Shown here: in pieces, positions 1-9,511 of the stretch | Position numbering within the stretch: the stretch's first letter is position 1 | Layout: every line of letters begins with the position of its first letter | DNA from: Polaribacter sp. Q13 | GTDB lineage: Bacteria > Bacteroidota > Bacteroidia > Flavobacteriales > Flavobacteriaceae | Assembly: GCF_016858305.2 (NCBI RefSeq) | Contig: NZ_CP074436.1 | Span: 2,314,001-2,378,000, forward strand | DNA: 64,000 nucleotides | Direction: 5' to 3' | Notes under the pieces: model-generated | The model's input: the letters and a program-made list of their open reading frames with translations, nothing else | What the model was told of the DNA's origin: nothing | Databases searched by the model: none | Position numbers and translations under genes: made by a program

Positions 1-101
1 AACAGCAAGGTAATTGCATACTCAATAATTTTGGCATTATTTTAGTAGTTTAGCAAAGCACAAGGAGTAATATCAGCATTAAAACAACGACAAAAGACAA
101 C

Positions 102-2231
102 ATGAAAACTAAATATAAAATCACCACCTTTTTATTAGCAATGCTATTATTTGCAACTAGTTTACAAGCAAACGCTGCTAATATAGGCACAAAATCAGAT
201 CCTGAAAAAGATAAAATTTTAATTTATATTCTTAGAAATATCCTTACCAGAAGTCATTTTGTAGTTAAAGATATGAATGATGATTTTTCTGAATATGTAT
301 TTACCGAATTTATTGATGGCTTAGACCCAAATAAAAGATATTTTACACAACAAGACATTAAAGATTTTTCTAAATATAAATATGATATAGATAATCAACT
401 TTTAAAAGAAGATATTTCTTTTTACAACTTGGTATATGAACGTTTTTCTAACAAGATTAAAAATGCAAAATCTTACTATGGTAGTTTATTAGAACACCCT
501 TTTAACTTTAAGAAAAAAGAAACGATAGATGTAGATTACGAAAAAGTTCCGTTTGCTAAAAACGAAAACGAACTGATTGACTATTGGCGCAAACAACTTA
601 AATTAAGCACTTTAATTAGAATTGAAGCTAAATTAGAAAAACAAAAAGCAGACGTACTCAAAGACAAAAACTTTAAAACTAAAAGCTTTGACGAGTTAGA
701 AAAAGAAGCGCGTGCAGAAGTTCTTAAAAACATGGACGATTTATATGTTAGAATTGAAGAATTAGAGCATGAAGACTGGTTTTCTACTTTTTTAAACACT
801 GTTGTTGGTGCTTTTGACCCGCATACAACGTATATGGCGCCAAGTATAAAAGAACGTTTTGACCAAGATATGTCTGGTAAATTAGAAGGAATTGGAGCTC
901 GTTTGGTAAAAAAAGGTATTTATACAGAAATTTTTGAATTAGTCTCTGGAGGTCCTGCATGGAAAGAAGGAAACTTAGAACCTGGTGATATTATTTTAGA
1001 AGTTGCACAAGGATCTAAAGAACCTTTAGATATTGTAGGTATGCGTTTAGATGACGCCATTAAATTTATAAAAGGTAAAAAAGGTACTGAAGTGAGATTG
1101 ACGGTTAAGAAAAAACTAGACGGTTCTACCAAAGTAATTTCTATTACTAGAGATGTTGTAGAACTAGAAGAAACTTTTGTAAAATCTAGCATTGTAGAAA
1201 AAGATGGTAAGAAATTCGGAATTATAGATTTACCTAAATTTTATATAGATTTTGATGAACAAAACTATAGAGACTCCGCAAAAGACATGGAGAAAGAAAT
1301 TGCACGATTAAAAAGCGAAGGAGTTACTGGTTTAATTGTAGATTTAAGAAATAATGGAGGTGGTTCTTTAAAAACAGCCATTGAAATTAGCGGGTTGTTT
1401 ATAAACGAAGGCCCAATTGTACAGGTAAAATATAGAGGTGAAGACCCAATCATAAAAAAAGATATTGATCCTAAAATTCAATGGGATGGTGCTGTAGTTG
1501 TCCTTGTAAATGAATTTTCTGCCTCTGCATCAGAAATTTTTGCAGCTGCAATGCAAGATTATAAAAGAGCGGTTATAATGGGTGGAAACCAAACATATGG
1601 TAAAGGAACAGTACAAAGTGTGTTACCTATTAATCAATTTACAAAATACGATAAAGATTTAGGAGCTTTAAAAATGACCATTCAAAAATTCTACAGAATT
1701 AATGGCGGTTCTACTCAAATTGAAGGTGTATATTCTGATATTGCAATGCCAGACAGATATAGTTATATGAAATTTGGTGAAAGAGATCTAGATAATGCAT
1801 TAGTTTGGGACAAAGTAAAACAAGCAGATTATGTACAAACAAATTCTTATGAAAACTTTTCTGATGTAATTAATAAAAGCAAACAAAGAATTGCTGCCGA
1901 TTCTAAGTTTAAGTTGATAAATGAATATGCAAAATGGTTAAAACAGAAGCAAGATGACACTTCATACTCTCTAAATTACAAACTATTTGATGAAGTAAAT
2001 GTTGCGAATGAAAAAGATGCCGAAAAATTCAAATCTGTTTTTGATTATAAATCAGATTTAACTTTTAATTCTCCTACTTATGAACTTTCATTAATTAAAA
2101 AAGATACAGCATTAGCCGATAAAAGAATAGCATGGCATAAAAACCTTTCTAAAGATGTATATGTTTTTGAAGCTATAAATGTTTTAAGTGAACTAAAAAT
2201 GAATCCAAAAAACGAAATAGTAAAACAATAA
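102..2231 (+). CDS. prc: Carboxy-terminal processing (tail-specific) protease, S41 family
   Basis: Periplasmic serine protease that degrades proteins from exposed C-termini. The N-terminus (about residues 1-25) is a signal peptide ending near LQANA. An N-terminal helical domain is followed by a PDZ domain (about 250-340) and the S41 catalytic core with the DLRNNGGG loop (415-421). The SASAS motif (473-477) carries the nucleophile and Lys501 in TYGKGTVQ is the general base, giving the Ser-Lys dyad of the Prc/CtpA family. At 709 residues it has the long Prc form rather than the short CtpA form. The ATG has no strong ribosome site, as is usual for this phylum. It appears to be monocistronic with the next gene downstream on the same strand. 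Confidence 0.93.
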   Translation: MKTKYKITTFLLAMLLFATSLQANAANIGTKSDPEKDKILIYILRNILTRSHFVVKDMNDDFSEYVFTEFIDGLDPNKRYFTQQDIKDFSKYKYDIDNQLLKEDISFYNLVYERFSNKIKNAKSYYGSLLEHPFNFKKKETIDVDYEKVPFAKNENELIDYWRKQLKLSTLIRIEAKLEKQKADVLKDKNFKTKSFDELEKEARAEVLKNMDDLYVRIEELEHEDWFSTFLNTVVGAFDPHTTYMAPSIKERFDQDMSGKLEGIGARLVKKGIYTEIFELVSGGPAWKEGNLEPGDIILEVAQGSKEPLDIVGMRLDDAIKFIKGKKGTEVRLTVKKKLDGSTKVISITRDVVELEETFVKSSIVEKDGKKFGIIDLPKFYIDFDEQNYRDSAKDMEKEIARLKSEGVTGLIVDLRNNGGGSLKTAIEISGLFINEGPIVQVKYRGEDPIIKKDIDPKIQWDGAVVVLVNEFSASASEIFAAAMQDYKRAVIMGGNQTYGKGTVQSVLPINQFTKYDKDLGALKMTIQKFYRINGGSTQIEGVYSDIAMPDRYSYMKFGERDLDNALVWDKVKQADYVQTNSYENFSDVINKSKQRIAADSKFKLINEYAKWLKQKQDDTSYSLNYKLFDEVNVANEKDAEKFKSVFDYKSDLTFNSPTYELSLIKKDTALADKRIAWHKNLSKDVYVFEAINVLSELKMNPKNEIVKQ

Positions 2232-2309
2232 TTACCAAATATTAAATAACTACAAGCCTGATAATATTATCTAATGTTATCAGGTTTATGGTTTAAAAAA
2301 AGAGCTAAC

Positions 2310-2756
2310 ATGAGTTTTAAAGTAACATTTCACACTAAATGGTCAGACTTTGACCCAAACAGACACATGCGCCATACAGCGTATAATGATTATGCTGCAG
2401 AAGTAAGAGTTCGGTATTTTAGAGATCAAAATTTTTCTATAGAAGAATTTACAAGACATAATATTGGTCCTATTTTATTTACCGAAGAAACCTCCTTTAG
2501 AAAAGAAATTCATTTAGGAGAAAATATCACCGTAGATTTAAAACTATCTGGTTTATCTAAAAACGGAGAACGATGGAAAATTACACATCAGGTTTTTAAT
2601 GAAGCTGGCCAACTTTCCGCAGTTATAAAAGTGTATGGAGCTTGGATAGATTTAACAAAACGAAAACTAACTACGCCTCCAGAAGAAGCGAAACATTTGT
2701 TTGATATTGCAGAAAAAAGTGATGCCTTTGAAGAAATAGTTCTAACAAGAAACTAA
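2310..2756 (+). CDS. Hotdog-fold acyl-CoA thioesterase (YbgC/4HBT-like)
   Basis: Small cytoplasmic thioesterase of 148 residues. The N-terminal motif DFDPNRHMRHTAYNDY matches the 4HBT/YbgC hotdog family, where an Asp near this position takes part in thioester hydrolysis. I chose the ATG at 2310 (protein starting MSFKV) because family members start there. An in-frame ATG at 2274 would add 12 residues with no counterpart in the fold. The substrate cannot be read from the sequence; short acyl-CoA or hydroxybenzoyl-CoA types are typical. It follows the protease by about 80 bp and is closed by the hairpin at 2833. Confidence 0.8.
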   Translation: MSFKVTFHTKWSDFDPNRHMRHTAYNDYAAEVRVRYFRDQNFSIEEFTRHNIGPILFTEETSFRKEIHLGENITVDLKLSGLSKNGERWKITHQVFNEAGQLSAVIKVYGAWIDLTKRKLTTPPEEAKHLFDIAEKSDAFEEIVLTRN

Positions 2757-2832
2757 TCGTTTAAATCTTGTCATGCAGAACTTGTTTCTGCAGCTTATTT
2801 TCTTAATCAGCTATCAACTAAAATAATTTATA

Positions 2833-2867
2833 AAAAAAATCGTCTAAATTTCTTTAGACGATTTTTT
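2833..2867. terminator. Bidirectional intrinsic terminator
   Basis: An AAATCGTCTAAA arm pairs with TTTAGACGATTT across a short loop, flanked by A-runs on the left and T-runs on the right. It lies between convergent genes (thioesterase on plus, symporter on minus), so it can stop transcription from both sides. Confidence 0.85.
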
Positions 2868-2967
2868 ATGTTAATCAGAATTTATTTCAGTAAACTTAGA
2901 TACTGAAACAAGTTTAGTATAACAAGGATGTACTTTTTAGACAACCTTATTACCTATTGCTAATTTC

Positions 2968-4596
2968 TTACCAGAATAAACAATATAGCACAGTTACTAA
3001 AATACAAACGGCAATAGAACCTAAGTTAAACAACGGTGTAGTTTTAAATAAATCTGTTCCAAAATCAATCCCTTTAGGATCATCCTTCCCTTTGTTTTGA
3101 ATATTACTCATTACCATAATGATAATAAGCGTTAAGACAGCTGTAATTCCCATTTGATGCATCCAAGGCTCAAATGCTGCTATTGGAATGAATTTTAAGG
3201 CTAATGCAATTGGAATAGATAAAATGGCTCCCCAAATAGCTGCATTATTCGTTGTTTTCTTATAAAACAAACCTAAGATAAATACCGCTAAAATACCTGG
3301 ACTTACAATACCTGTGTATTCTTGAATAAATTGAAATGCTTGATCGATACCCCCTAAAAGTGGAGCCACAATAACAGCAATTATTAAAGCAACTGCTGCA
3401 GAAATTCTTCCCACATTTACTGTTGTTTTATCATCTGCATTTTTGTTGATATATTGCTTATAAATATCCATTGTAAAAATGGTAGATGTAGAGTTTAACA
3501 TAGAAGCTAAAGAAGAAACAATTGCAGCAGCTAAAGCAGCAAAAGCAACACCTTTAAGACCTGTAGGTAAAAATTGCAACAACCAAGGATACGCTTTATC
3601 TGCTTGTCCGGCAGAAGGCATGTTTAACTGACCTACTGATCCTAAATTAGCCATAATAGACGGATCATTCACCATTACATAAGCCGCAATTCCAGGAATT
3701 ACAACAATTAAAGGAATAATTAATTTTAAAAATGCAGCTAACAAAATACCTTTCTGAGATTCTTTTAAAGATTTAGCGGCTAAAGTTCTTTGAATAATAT
3801 ATTGATTGAAACCCCAATAATATAAGTTGGCAACCCATAAACCACCAACTAATACCCAAATACCAGGTAAGTTTACATAGTTATCATTAGATTCATCCAA
3901 TATCATATGAAACTTTTCTGGTGCTGCATCCAATACTTTAGAAAAACCAGCCAACATTCCTTCTCCTCCAGAAACCGTATTTAAAGCTAAATAAGTAGTT
4001 ACCAAACCACCTAACACTAAAAAGACTACTTGTATAACATCTGTCCATGCTACGGCAGATAAACCACCATATAAAGAGTATGCAGCTGCAAATAGTGCCA
4101 AACCAATAATGGCATACATCATATCTACACCCATAATGGTTTCAATAGCTAATCCTCCTAAATATAAAACAGAAGCAAGATTAACAAATATGTATAAACC
4201 TAACCAAAATACGGCTAAGATTGTTTTAAGGTTGGTAGAAAAACGTTTTTCAACAAATTCAGGAATGGTATACAATCCTTTTTCTATAAAAATAGGTAAG
4301 AAATATTTACCAACAATTATTAACGTTAAGGCTGCCATCCACTCGTAAGATGCAATTGCAATACCTAAAGCAAAACCAGAACCAGACATTCCTATAAATT
4401 GCTCTGCAGAAATATTTGCTGCAATTAAAGAAGTACCAATTGCCCACCAAGGCAAAGATTTACTTGCTAAGAAGTAATCTTCTGCATTTTTTTGGTGTCC
4501 CTTCTTATCTCGAGATACCCATAAACCTACACCTAAAATTAAAATGGCATACGCAATGAAGACTACATAGTCCCACATTTCAAATCCTGCTTTCAT
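2968..4596 (-). CDS. Sodium/solute symporter (SSS family), probable sodium/galactose transporter
   Basis: Inner-membrane protein of 542 residues with about 14 hydrophobic segments. It has the SSS-family pattern: an N-terminal YVVFIAYAILILGVGLWVS segment, then ASKSLPWWAIGTSLIAANISAEQFIGMSG, which matches the sodium/glucose-galactose symporter branch (SGLT/vSGLT). The family imports sugar with Na+. Its position, divergent from a GntR regulator followed by galM-galK-galT, makes galactose the likely substrate. This is inference from context, since xylose or glucose carriers look alike in this family. It is likely controlled by the same regulator through the 318-bp shared upstream region. Confidence 0.85.
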   Translation of the reverse strand: MKAGFEMWDYVVFIAYAILILGVGLWVSRDKKGHQKNAEDYFLASKSLPWWAIGTSLIAANISAEQFIGMSGSGFALGIAIASYEWMAALTLIIVGKYFLPIFIEKGLYTIPEFVEKRFSTNLKTILAVFWLGLYIFVNLASVLYLGGLAIETIMGVDMMYAIIGLALFAAAYSLYGGLSAVAWTDVIQVVFLVLGGLVTTYLALNTVSGGEGMLAGFSKVLDAAPEKFHMILDESNDNYVNLPGIWVLVGGLWVANLYYWGFNQYIIQRTLAAKSLKESQKGILLAAFLKLIIPLIVVIPGIAAYVMVNDPSIMANLGSVGQLNMPSAGQADKAYPWLLQFLPTGLKGVAFAALAAAIVSSLASMLNSTSTIFTMDIYKQYINKNADDKTTVNVGRISAAVALIIAVIVAPLLGGIDQAFQFIQEYTGIVSPGILAVFILGLFYKKTTNNAAIWGAILSIPIALALKFIPIAAFEPWMHQMGITAVLTLIIIMVMSNIQNKGKDDPKGIDFGTDLFKTTPLFNLGSIAVCILVTVLYCLFW

Positions 4597-4914
4597 AATT
4601 GTTATTTTTGTTTAGTTAATTATTTAATATGTAAATATTGATTTTTTCTTTTTAAAAAATGTTTACATCCGTAAATTAAATGTCTTTTTTAGTAAAAAGA
4701 TGAAACAAATAGCTTTTTTACTAACTCAAATGTTGGTTTTCTACAAATAAGACGTTTATCTGCACCTTTTAAGAGATAATTTAGAAAAAATCACGAACAA
4801 AGATGGAAAAAATAATATTATTTTCAATACTAAAATCAATAAAATATTAAAAAAAAACATACTAGACCCTACTAGTTGGTTAGTATATAAAAAAGTTATA
4901 AATTTGTTGTACTC
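4597..4914. other. Divergent regulatory region between symporter and gal operon
   Basis: A 318-bp AT-rich intergenic region. It contains a small dyad TTTAC-ATCC-GTAAA (4662-4675) and repeated ACTAG/CTAGTT words at 4861-4876. These are the only candidate operator sites visible for the neighbouring GntR regulator. No RNA gene or ORF of note was seen. Confidence 0.5.
4876..4906 (+). promoter_or_regulatory. Candidate Bacteroidetes-type promoter of the gntR-gal operon
   Basis: TTG (4876-4878) is followed after 20 bp by TAAATTTG (4899-4906), which fits the phylum's TTTG / TAnnTTTG pattern. The ATG of the regulator lies only 8 bp beyond the -7 element. If the promoter is used, the transcript would be essentially leaderless. 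Many AT-rich matches occur by chance, so confidence is modest. Confidence 0.35.
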
Positions 4915-5907
4915 ATGATTTCTATAAAAAACAAATCTGGCATTCCTAAATACAAGCAAATAATTATTGCTATAGAAAATGCTATTTCTAATAGTTCTTT
5001 AAAAAAAGGAGATCAACTTCCATCAATTAATACATTAAAAAGCGAAAACAAGTTATCTAGAGATACCGTTTTAATGGCTTTTAATGAATTAAAAAATAGA
5101 GGCATTATAGAATCTATTGTTGGCAAAGGGTATTATGTTTTAAATGAAGACATCAATGTTCTACAAAAAATATTTTTACTTTTTGATGAATTAAATTCAT
5201 TTAAAGAAGATTTATATAATTCATTTTTAAAAAATCTAGACGAAACTATTCAAGTAGATATTTTCTTTCATCATTTTAATGAAACTATTTTTCAGAAACT
5301 AATAAAAGACAATGCTGGTGCTTATAATTATTACATAATTATGCCGGCAAATTTTAGAGATACTTTTAAAACTGTTCAACTTTTACCCAAAGAAAAAGTA
5401 TACATTTTAGATCAAGTACCCAAAGATCTCAAAGATTATCCATCCATATATCAAAATTTCGAAAATACTATCTATGATAATTTAAATAAAGCATTAAAAT
5501 TTATTTCAAAATATAGCAAAATAAATCTTATCTTTTCAGAGCAAAAACAACCTAGAGGTATACTTAAAGGATTTACACGCTTCTGCGAACAAAACACAAT
5601 ACCTTTTAAAGTATTAAGTAAAGTAAAAACAGCTCCCTTAATAAAAGGAGAACTCTACGTATTGCTAGATGATATAAGCCTACTTAGAATTATCAAGAAA
5701 ATGAAGAGTCAGAATATGACTTTAGTGAATGATATTGGCGTAATTTCTTATAATGACACGTTATTAAAAGAAATAGTTGAAGGAGGCATTACAACCATTA
5801 CTACAGACTTTAATGAAATGGGGAAAAGATTGGCTAAAATGATTTTGAACAAAGAACAGGGAAAAATAGAAAACCCGAATAAATTAATTATTAGAAACTC
5901 AATTTAA
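4915..5907 (+). CDS. GntR-family transcriptional regulator with LacI-type sensor domain
   Basis: A 330-residue regulator. Residues 1-75 form a GntR winged helix-turn-helix (GIPKYKQIIIAIENAI, then LPSINTLKSENKLSRDTVLMAFNEL, then GIIESIVGKGYYVL). The remaining roughly 250 residues look like a periplasmic-binding-protein fold, ending in a TTITTDFNEMGKRLAKMIL segment typical of LacI/GntR hybrids in this phylum. It heads the operon galM-galK-galT with a 7-bp gap, and sits divergent from the symporter, so it probably senses galactose or a Leloir intermediate. The effector is not visible in the sequence. Confidence 0.85.
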   Translation: MISIKNKSGIPKYKQIIIAIENAISNSSLKKGDQLPSINTLKSENKLSRDTVLMAFNELKNRGIIESIVGKGYYVLNEDINVLQKIFLLFDELNSFKEDLYNSFLKNLDETIQVDIFFHHFNETIFQKLIKDNAGAYNYYIIMPANFRDTFKTVQLLPKEKVYILDQVPKDLKDYPSIYQNFENTIYDNLNKALKFISKYSKINLIFSEQKQPRGILKGFTRFCEQNTIPFKVLSKVKTAPLIKGELYVLLDDISLLRIIKKMKSQNMTLVNDIGVISYNDTLLKEIVEGGITTITTDFNEMGKRLAKMILNKEQGKIENPNKLIIRNSI

Positions 5908-5914
5908 CAACACA

Positions 5915-6805
5915 TTGTATACTATAAACCAAAACACCGAAAAAAATACTTTAGAAGTAACAAATACTGAAAACACCGTTTTTGGTAAAATTTACCTAAA
6001 TAAAGGAGCTAGTTTGCAAGAATTAACCTTAGGCGGAAATGCCATCATTCAAGATTTGAATCCATTAACATACGATTCTACATTTGCATCCTCCATTTTA
6101 TTTCCGTTTGCAAACAGAATTAAAGATGGAAAATATTCTTTTAACAATGAAGATTTTCAACTAGAAAAAAATCAAGAAGAAGAGCAAAATGCACTACATG
6201 GTTTTGTGTATAATAAAACTTTTAAAGTAATTGATAAAAAAGTATCCGCAGATACCGCAAAAATAACTTTAGAATATATTGAAAAAACACGAAACGCTGG
6301 TTTTCCGTATACGTATGCTATTCAAGTAACTTATACTTTTACAAACGATGGTTTAGATTTGACTCTTGCCGTTAAAAACACCGACACTAAAGTTTTTCCA
6401 TTTACTTTAGGATGGCATCCCTATTTTATCAGTGATAATTTAGCGGAAAGTTCATTAAATTTTGATTGTGATCAAAAATTAATTATTGGAGATAGAAATA
6501 TTACTACCGGATCAGAAGATGTAAAGTCAATGATCAATTTAGCTATTGAAAATAAACAATTAGATGATTGCTGGGGATTAAATTCTGACAAAGTTACATT
6601 TAAGACTCCTAAATATCAATTAAATTTTCAATCATCGGGTAAAGACATTTATTTACAAACATACACTCCACCAAGATTAAATACGATAGCTATTGAGCCT
6701 ACAACAGGTGTTTCTAATAGCTTTAATAATAAAATTGGCTTACAAACATTAAAACCTCACGAAAAATATTCCATTGTTTGGAAAATAAACATAATTAACA
6801 ATTAA
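5915..6805 (+). CDS. galM: Aldose 1-epimerase (galactose mutarotase)
   Basis: Cytoplasmic mutarotase of 296 residues interconverting the anomers of galactose for the kinase that follows. Conserved family segments are NALHGFVYNKTF and LGWHPYF (histidines of the active site) and IAIEPTTGVSNSFNN near the C-terminus. The start is TTG at 5915: no in-frame ATG lies nearby, and the gene sits 7 bp after the regulator and 11 bp before galK. It is of the shorter, more divergent GalM type, unlike the 350-residue epimerase at 21711-22763. Confidence 0.85.
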   Translation: MYTINQNTEKNTLEVTNTENTVFGKIYLNKGASLQELTLGGNAIIQDLNPLTYDSTFASSILFPFANRIKDGKYSFNNEDFQLEKNQEEEQNALHGFVYNKTFKVIDKKVSADTAKITLEYIEKTRNAGFPYTYAIQVTYTFTNDGLDLTLAVKNTDTKVFPFTLGWHPYFISDNLAESSLNFDCDQKLIIGDRNITTGSEDVKSMINLAIENKQLDDCWGLNSDKVTFKTPKYQLNFQSSGKDIYLQTYTPPRLNTIAIEPTTGVSNSFNNKIGLQTLKPHEKYSIVWKINIINN

Positions 6806-6816
6806 CTAAGCAAATT

Positions 6817-7968
6817 ATGAGTGCAACACTAATTAAGGATGTCAAAGATACATTCATCAAAAAATTTAAAACGGAACCTTTATTAATTTTTTCTCCTGGA
6901 AGAATAAATATTATTGGAGAACACACAGATTATAATGATGGTTTTGTTTTTCCTGCAGCTGTAAATAAAGGAATTGCAGCAGCTATTCAAAAAAGTGATT
7001 CTGGCTGCTCTACAGCCATCGCTTTAGATTTAGACAGTACCATAAAATTTGAATTAGATAAAATAAAACCGTCTAAGGAAGGTAGTTGGGAAAACTATGT
7101 TTTTGGTGTTGTAGCAGAAATACAAAATAAAAACAAAGTAATTGGCGATTTTAACATTGTGTTTAAAGGAAATATTCCTGGTGGAGCTGGTATGTCTTCT
7201 TCTGCAGCTTTAGAAAATAGTGTTGTTTTTGGTTTAAATGAATTGTTTGATTTAGGGTTAACCAAACACGAAATGATTTTAATATCACAAAAAGCAGAGC
7301 ATAATTATGTGGGTGTAAATTGTGGTATTATGGACCAATATGCAAGTATGTTCGGTATTAAAGACCATGCATTACATTTAGATTGTAGAACTGTAGAATC
7401 TAAGCCTTATAAAATAGATTTCGAAAATCATCAATTAATGTTGATAAACACCAACGTTAAACACAGTTTATCTGACAGTGCCTATAACGACAGACGTTCT
7501 GCTTGCGAAAGCGTTTCTGAATTATTAAACATAAAAGCTTTAAGAGACGCTACTGAAGCAGATCTAGAAACGATTGTAGACAAAGTTACGCCTGCTAATT
7601 ATCAAAAGGCATTATTTGTAATTCAAGAAAATAATAGAACTATAAAAGCTGCACATGCTATTGAAAATAATGATTTAGAATTGTTAGGTTCATTAATTTA
7701 CCAATCTCACGAAGGTTTATCTAACCAATACAAAGTGAGTTGTGATGAATTAGACTTTTTAGTTGCACAAGCAAAGAAAAACAAACACGTTCTTGGGGCA
7801 AGAATGATGGGTGGAGGTTTTGGTGGTTGTACCATTAATTTAATTGACAAAAGCGAAGCAAAAGCATTTGCTGAAACGGCAGCCAAAGCTTATAAAAATA
7901 AATTTAACAACGAATGTTCAGTCTATTTTATTGAACTTTCTGAAGGAACACATATCGTAAAACAATAA
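6817..7968 (+). CDS. galK: Galactokinase
   Basis: Phosphorylates galactose to galactose-1-phosphate (Leloir pathway, cytoplasm). It is a GHMP kinase with the galactokinase signature GRINIIGEHTDY (28-39), the glycine-rich phosphate loop PGGAGMSSSAAL (121-132) and the catalytic Asp173 in NCGIMDQYAS. A C-terminal GARMMGGGFGGC motif completes the family pattern. Length (383) is standard. It is the third gene of the gntR-galM-galK-galT operon, with gaps of 11 and 15 bp. Confidence 0.96.
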   Translation: MSATLIKDVKDTFIKKFKTEPLLIFSPGRINIIGEHTDYNDGFVFPAAVNKGIAAAIQKSDSGCSTAIALDLDSTIKFELDKIKPSKEGSWENYVFGVVAEIQNKNKVIGDFNIVFKGNIPGGAGMSSSAALENSVVFGLNELFDLGLTKHEMILISQKAEHNYVGVNCGIMDQYASMFGIKDHALHLDCRTVESKPYKIDFENHQLMLINTNVKHSLSDSAYNDRRSACESVSELLNIKALRDATEADLETIVDKVTPANYQKALFVIQENNRTIKAAHAIENNDLELLGSLIYQSHEGLSNQYKVSCDELDFLVAQAKKNKHVLGARMMGGGFGGCTINLIDKSEAKAFAETAAKAYKNKFNNECSVYFIELSEGTHIVKQ

Positions 7969-7983
7969 TTACAACACAAGAAA

Positions 7984-9006
7984 ATGAGCAATACAAATTT
8001 ACAAGATTATTCGCACAAGCGATTTAATATTCTTACAGGAGAATGGGTGTTAGTTTCACCACATAGAGCTAAAAGACCTTGGCAAGGACAAAATGAAGCT
8101 GTTAATAACGAAAAAAGACCAACACATGACGATTCTTGTTATTTGTGTGCTGGAAACACTAGAATTAACGGAGAAGTAAACCCAGATTATAAAGATGTTT
8201 TTGTTTTTACAAACGATTTTGCTGCATTACAAAATGATTCGCCAACGTTTAGTGTAAACGACGGACTTTTAAAAGCACAAAGTGAAACGGGTATTTGTAA
8301 GGTAATTTGTTTTAGCCCGGATCACTCAAAAAGTTTGGCTGATATGTCTGCAACGGAAATTCAAAAGGTTGTTTTTGCATGGCAAAAAGAATTTAAAGAA
8401 TTGTCTGAAAACCCTAACATTAACTACGTTCAAATATTTGAGAACAAAGGTGCAGTAATGGGTTGTAGTAATCCGCATCCTCACGGTCAAATTTGGAGTC
8501 AATCTTCTTTACCTAATGAAGTTGATAAAAAAAATACACAACAATTAAACTACTACAATAACAATAACAGTAGTTTATTGGGCGATTATTTAGCGCAAGA
8601 ATTAGAAAAACAAGAACGTATTATTTTTGAAAATGATGGTTTTGTTGTTTTAGTTCCTTTCTGGGCTATTTGGCCTTTCGAAGCTATGATTGTTCCTAAA
8701 AGACCTTTGGCTAACATCTTAGAAATGACGGAAGCAGAAACGTTACAATACGGAGAAGCAATTTCTGTATTAACAAAAGCATACGATAAGATTTTTAATA
8801 CTTCTTTTCCATATTCTAGCGGAATTCATCAAGCGCCAACAGATGGTAATGAAAACAAACATTGGCATTTCCACATGAGTTTTTATCCACCTTTATTAAG
8901 AAGCGCATCTGTAAAGAAATTTATGGTAGGTTACGAAATGTTTGGAACCCCACAAAGAGATATTACGGCAGAACAAGCGGTAAAAATGATCAAAGACTGT
9001 TTGTAG
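7984..9006 (+). CDS. galT: Galactose-1-phosphate uridylyltransferase
   Basis: Transfers UMP between UDP-glucose and galactose-1-phosphate. It is a HIT-superfamily enzyme with the active-site motif NPHPHGQIW, where His167 is the expected nucleophile. Zinc-ligand candidates are Cys52, Cys55 and His116. The length of 340 is normal. It is the last gene of the gal operon and is followed 25 bp later by a strong hairpin. No galE is present in the window, so UDP-galactose epimerase must be encoded elsewhere. Confidence 0.96.
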   Translation: MSNTNLQDYSHKRFNILTGEWVLVSPHRAKRPWQGQNEAVNNEKRPTHDDSCYLCAGNTRINGEVNPDYKDVFVFTNDFAALQNDSPTFSVNDGLLKAQSETGICKVICFSPDHSKSLADMSATEIQKVVFAWQKEFKELSENPNINYVQIFENKGAVMGCSNPHPHGQIWSQSSLPNEVDKKNTQQLNYYNNNNSSLLGDYLAQELEKQERIIFENDGFVVLVPFWAIWPFEAMIVPKRPLANILEMTEAETLQYGEAISVLTKAYDKIFNTSFPYSSGIHQAPTDGNENKHWHFHMSFYPPLLRSASVKKFMVGYEMFGTPQRDITAEQAVKMIKDCL

Positions 9007-9030
9007 CATTTACAAACTTATAGAAATTTA

Positions 9031-9060
9031 AAAAGCTTCTCGTTATGAGAAGCTTTTTGC
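9031..9060 (+). terminator. Intrinsic terminator of the gal operon
   Basis: The arms AAAAGCTTCT and AGAAGCTTTT form a perfect 10-bp stem with a 7-nt loop and run into a T-tract, 25 bp after the galT stop. Confidence 0.9.
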
Positions 9061-9511
9061 TTTTACCCAATAAATATGATCTCTTATACTCACAATTTTA
9101 ATCAATAAATCAACGATTAAAAAAATATTTATACACAGGTTTTACTATCCTTGGCCACCTAAGAAATTTAAAAACTTCCCTCTCTAATTTAGAATCCAAC
9201 TATTTTATAAATAAATATTATATGCTAATTTCAGTAAACAAGCATGAAAATTAAAAAACTACAATCTTTTAACTATAGGCCTAAAACCTATGGCATCTCT
9301 TTCTTATTAATATTTAATATATTTTTAAATACGTATACAAATTTAGAAAGGCTTTCATTTTGGGTATTCTTATTGTTTTGGCAACTAAGAACTGATACAC
9401 ACAAGTGGTATTCATGAGTTTTCCATTTCTTATGATTTTGAAATAAACATTAGAGCATTAGATAGATATAAATGTGTACCTTTTTTCTAAATTTGAAAAA
9501 AAATACACCTT
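9061..9511. other. Intergenic region between galT and the EEP gene
   Basis: About 450 bp, very AT-rich. The only coding possibility is the 57-codon ORF listed separately. No RNA or repeat structure was recognised. Confidence 0.5.
9244..9417 (+). CDS. Possible small membrane protein (57 residues)
   Basis: An ATG ORF of 57 codons starting MKIKKLQSFNYRPKTY and followed by hydrophobic stretches (ISFLLIFNIFL and FWVFLLFW), so any product would be membrane-bound. It is unrecognised, has no clear ribosome site and lies in sequence that otherwise looks non-coding. It could be a chance ORF or a decayed gene. It is listed because the K/R-rich start followed by hydrophobic blocks looks more protein-like than random AT-rich sequence. 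Confidence 0.2.
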   Translation: MKIKKLQSFNYRPKTYGISFLLIFNIFLNTYTNLERLSFWVFLLFWQLRTDTHKWYS

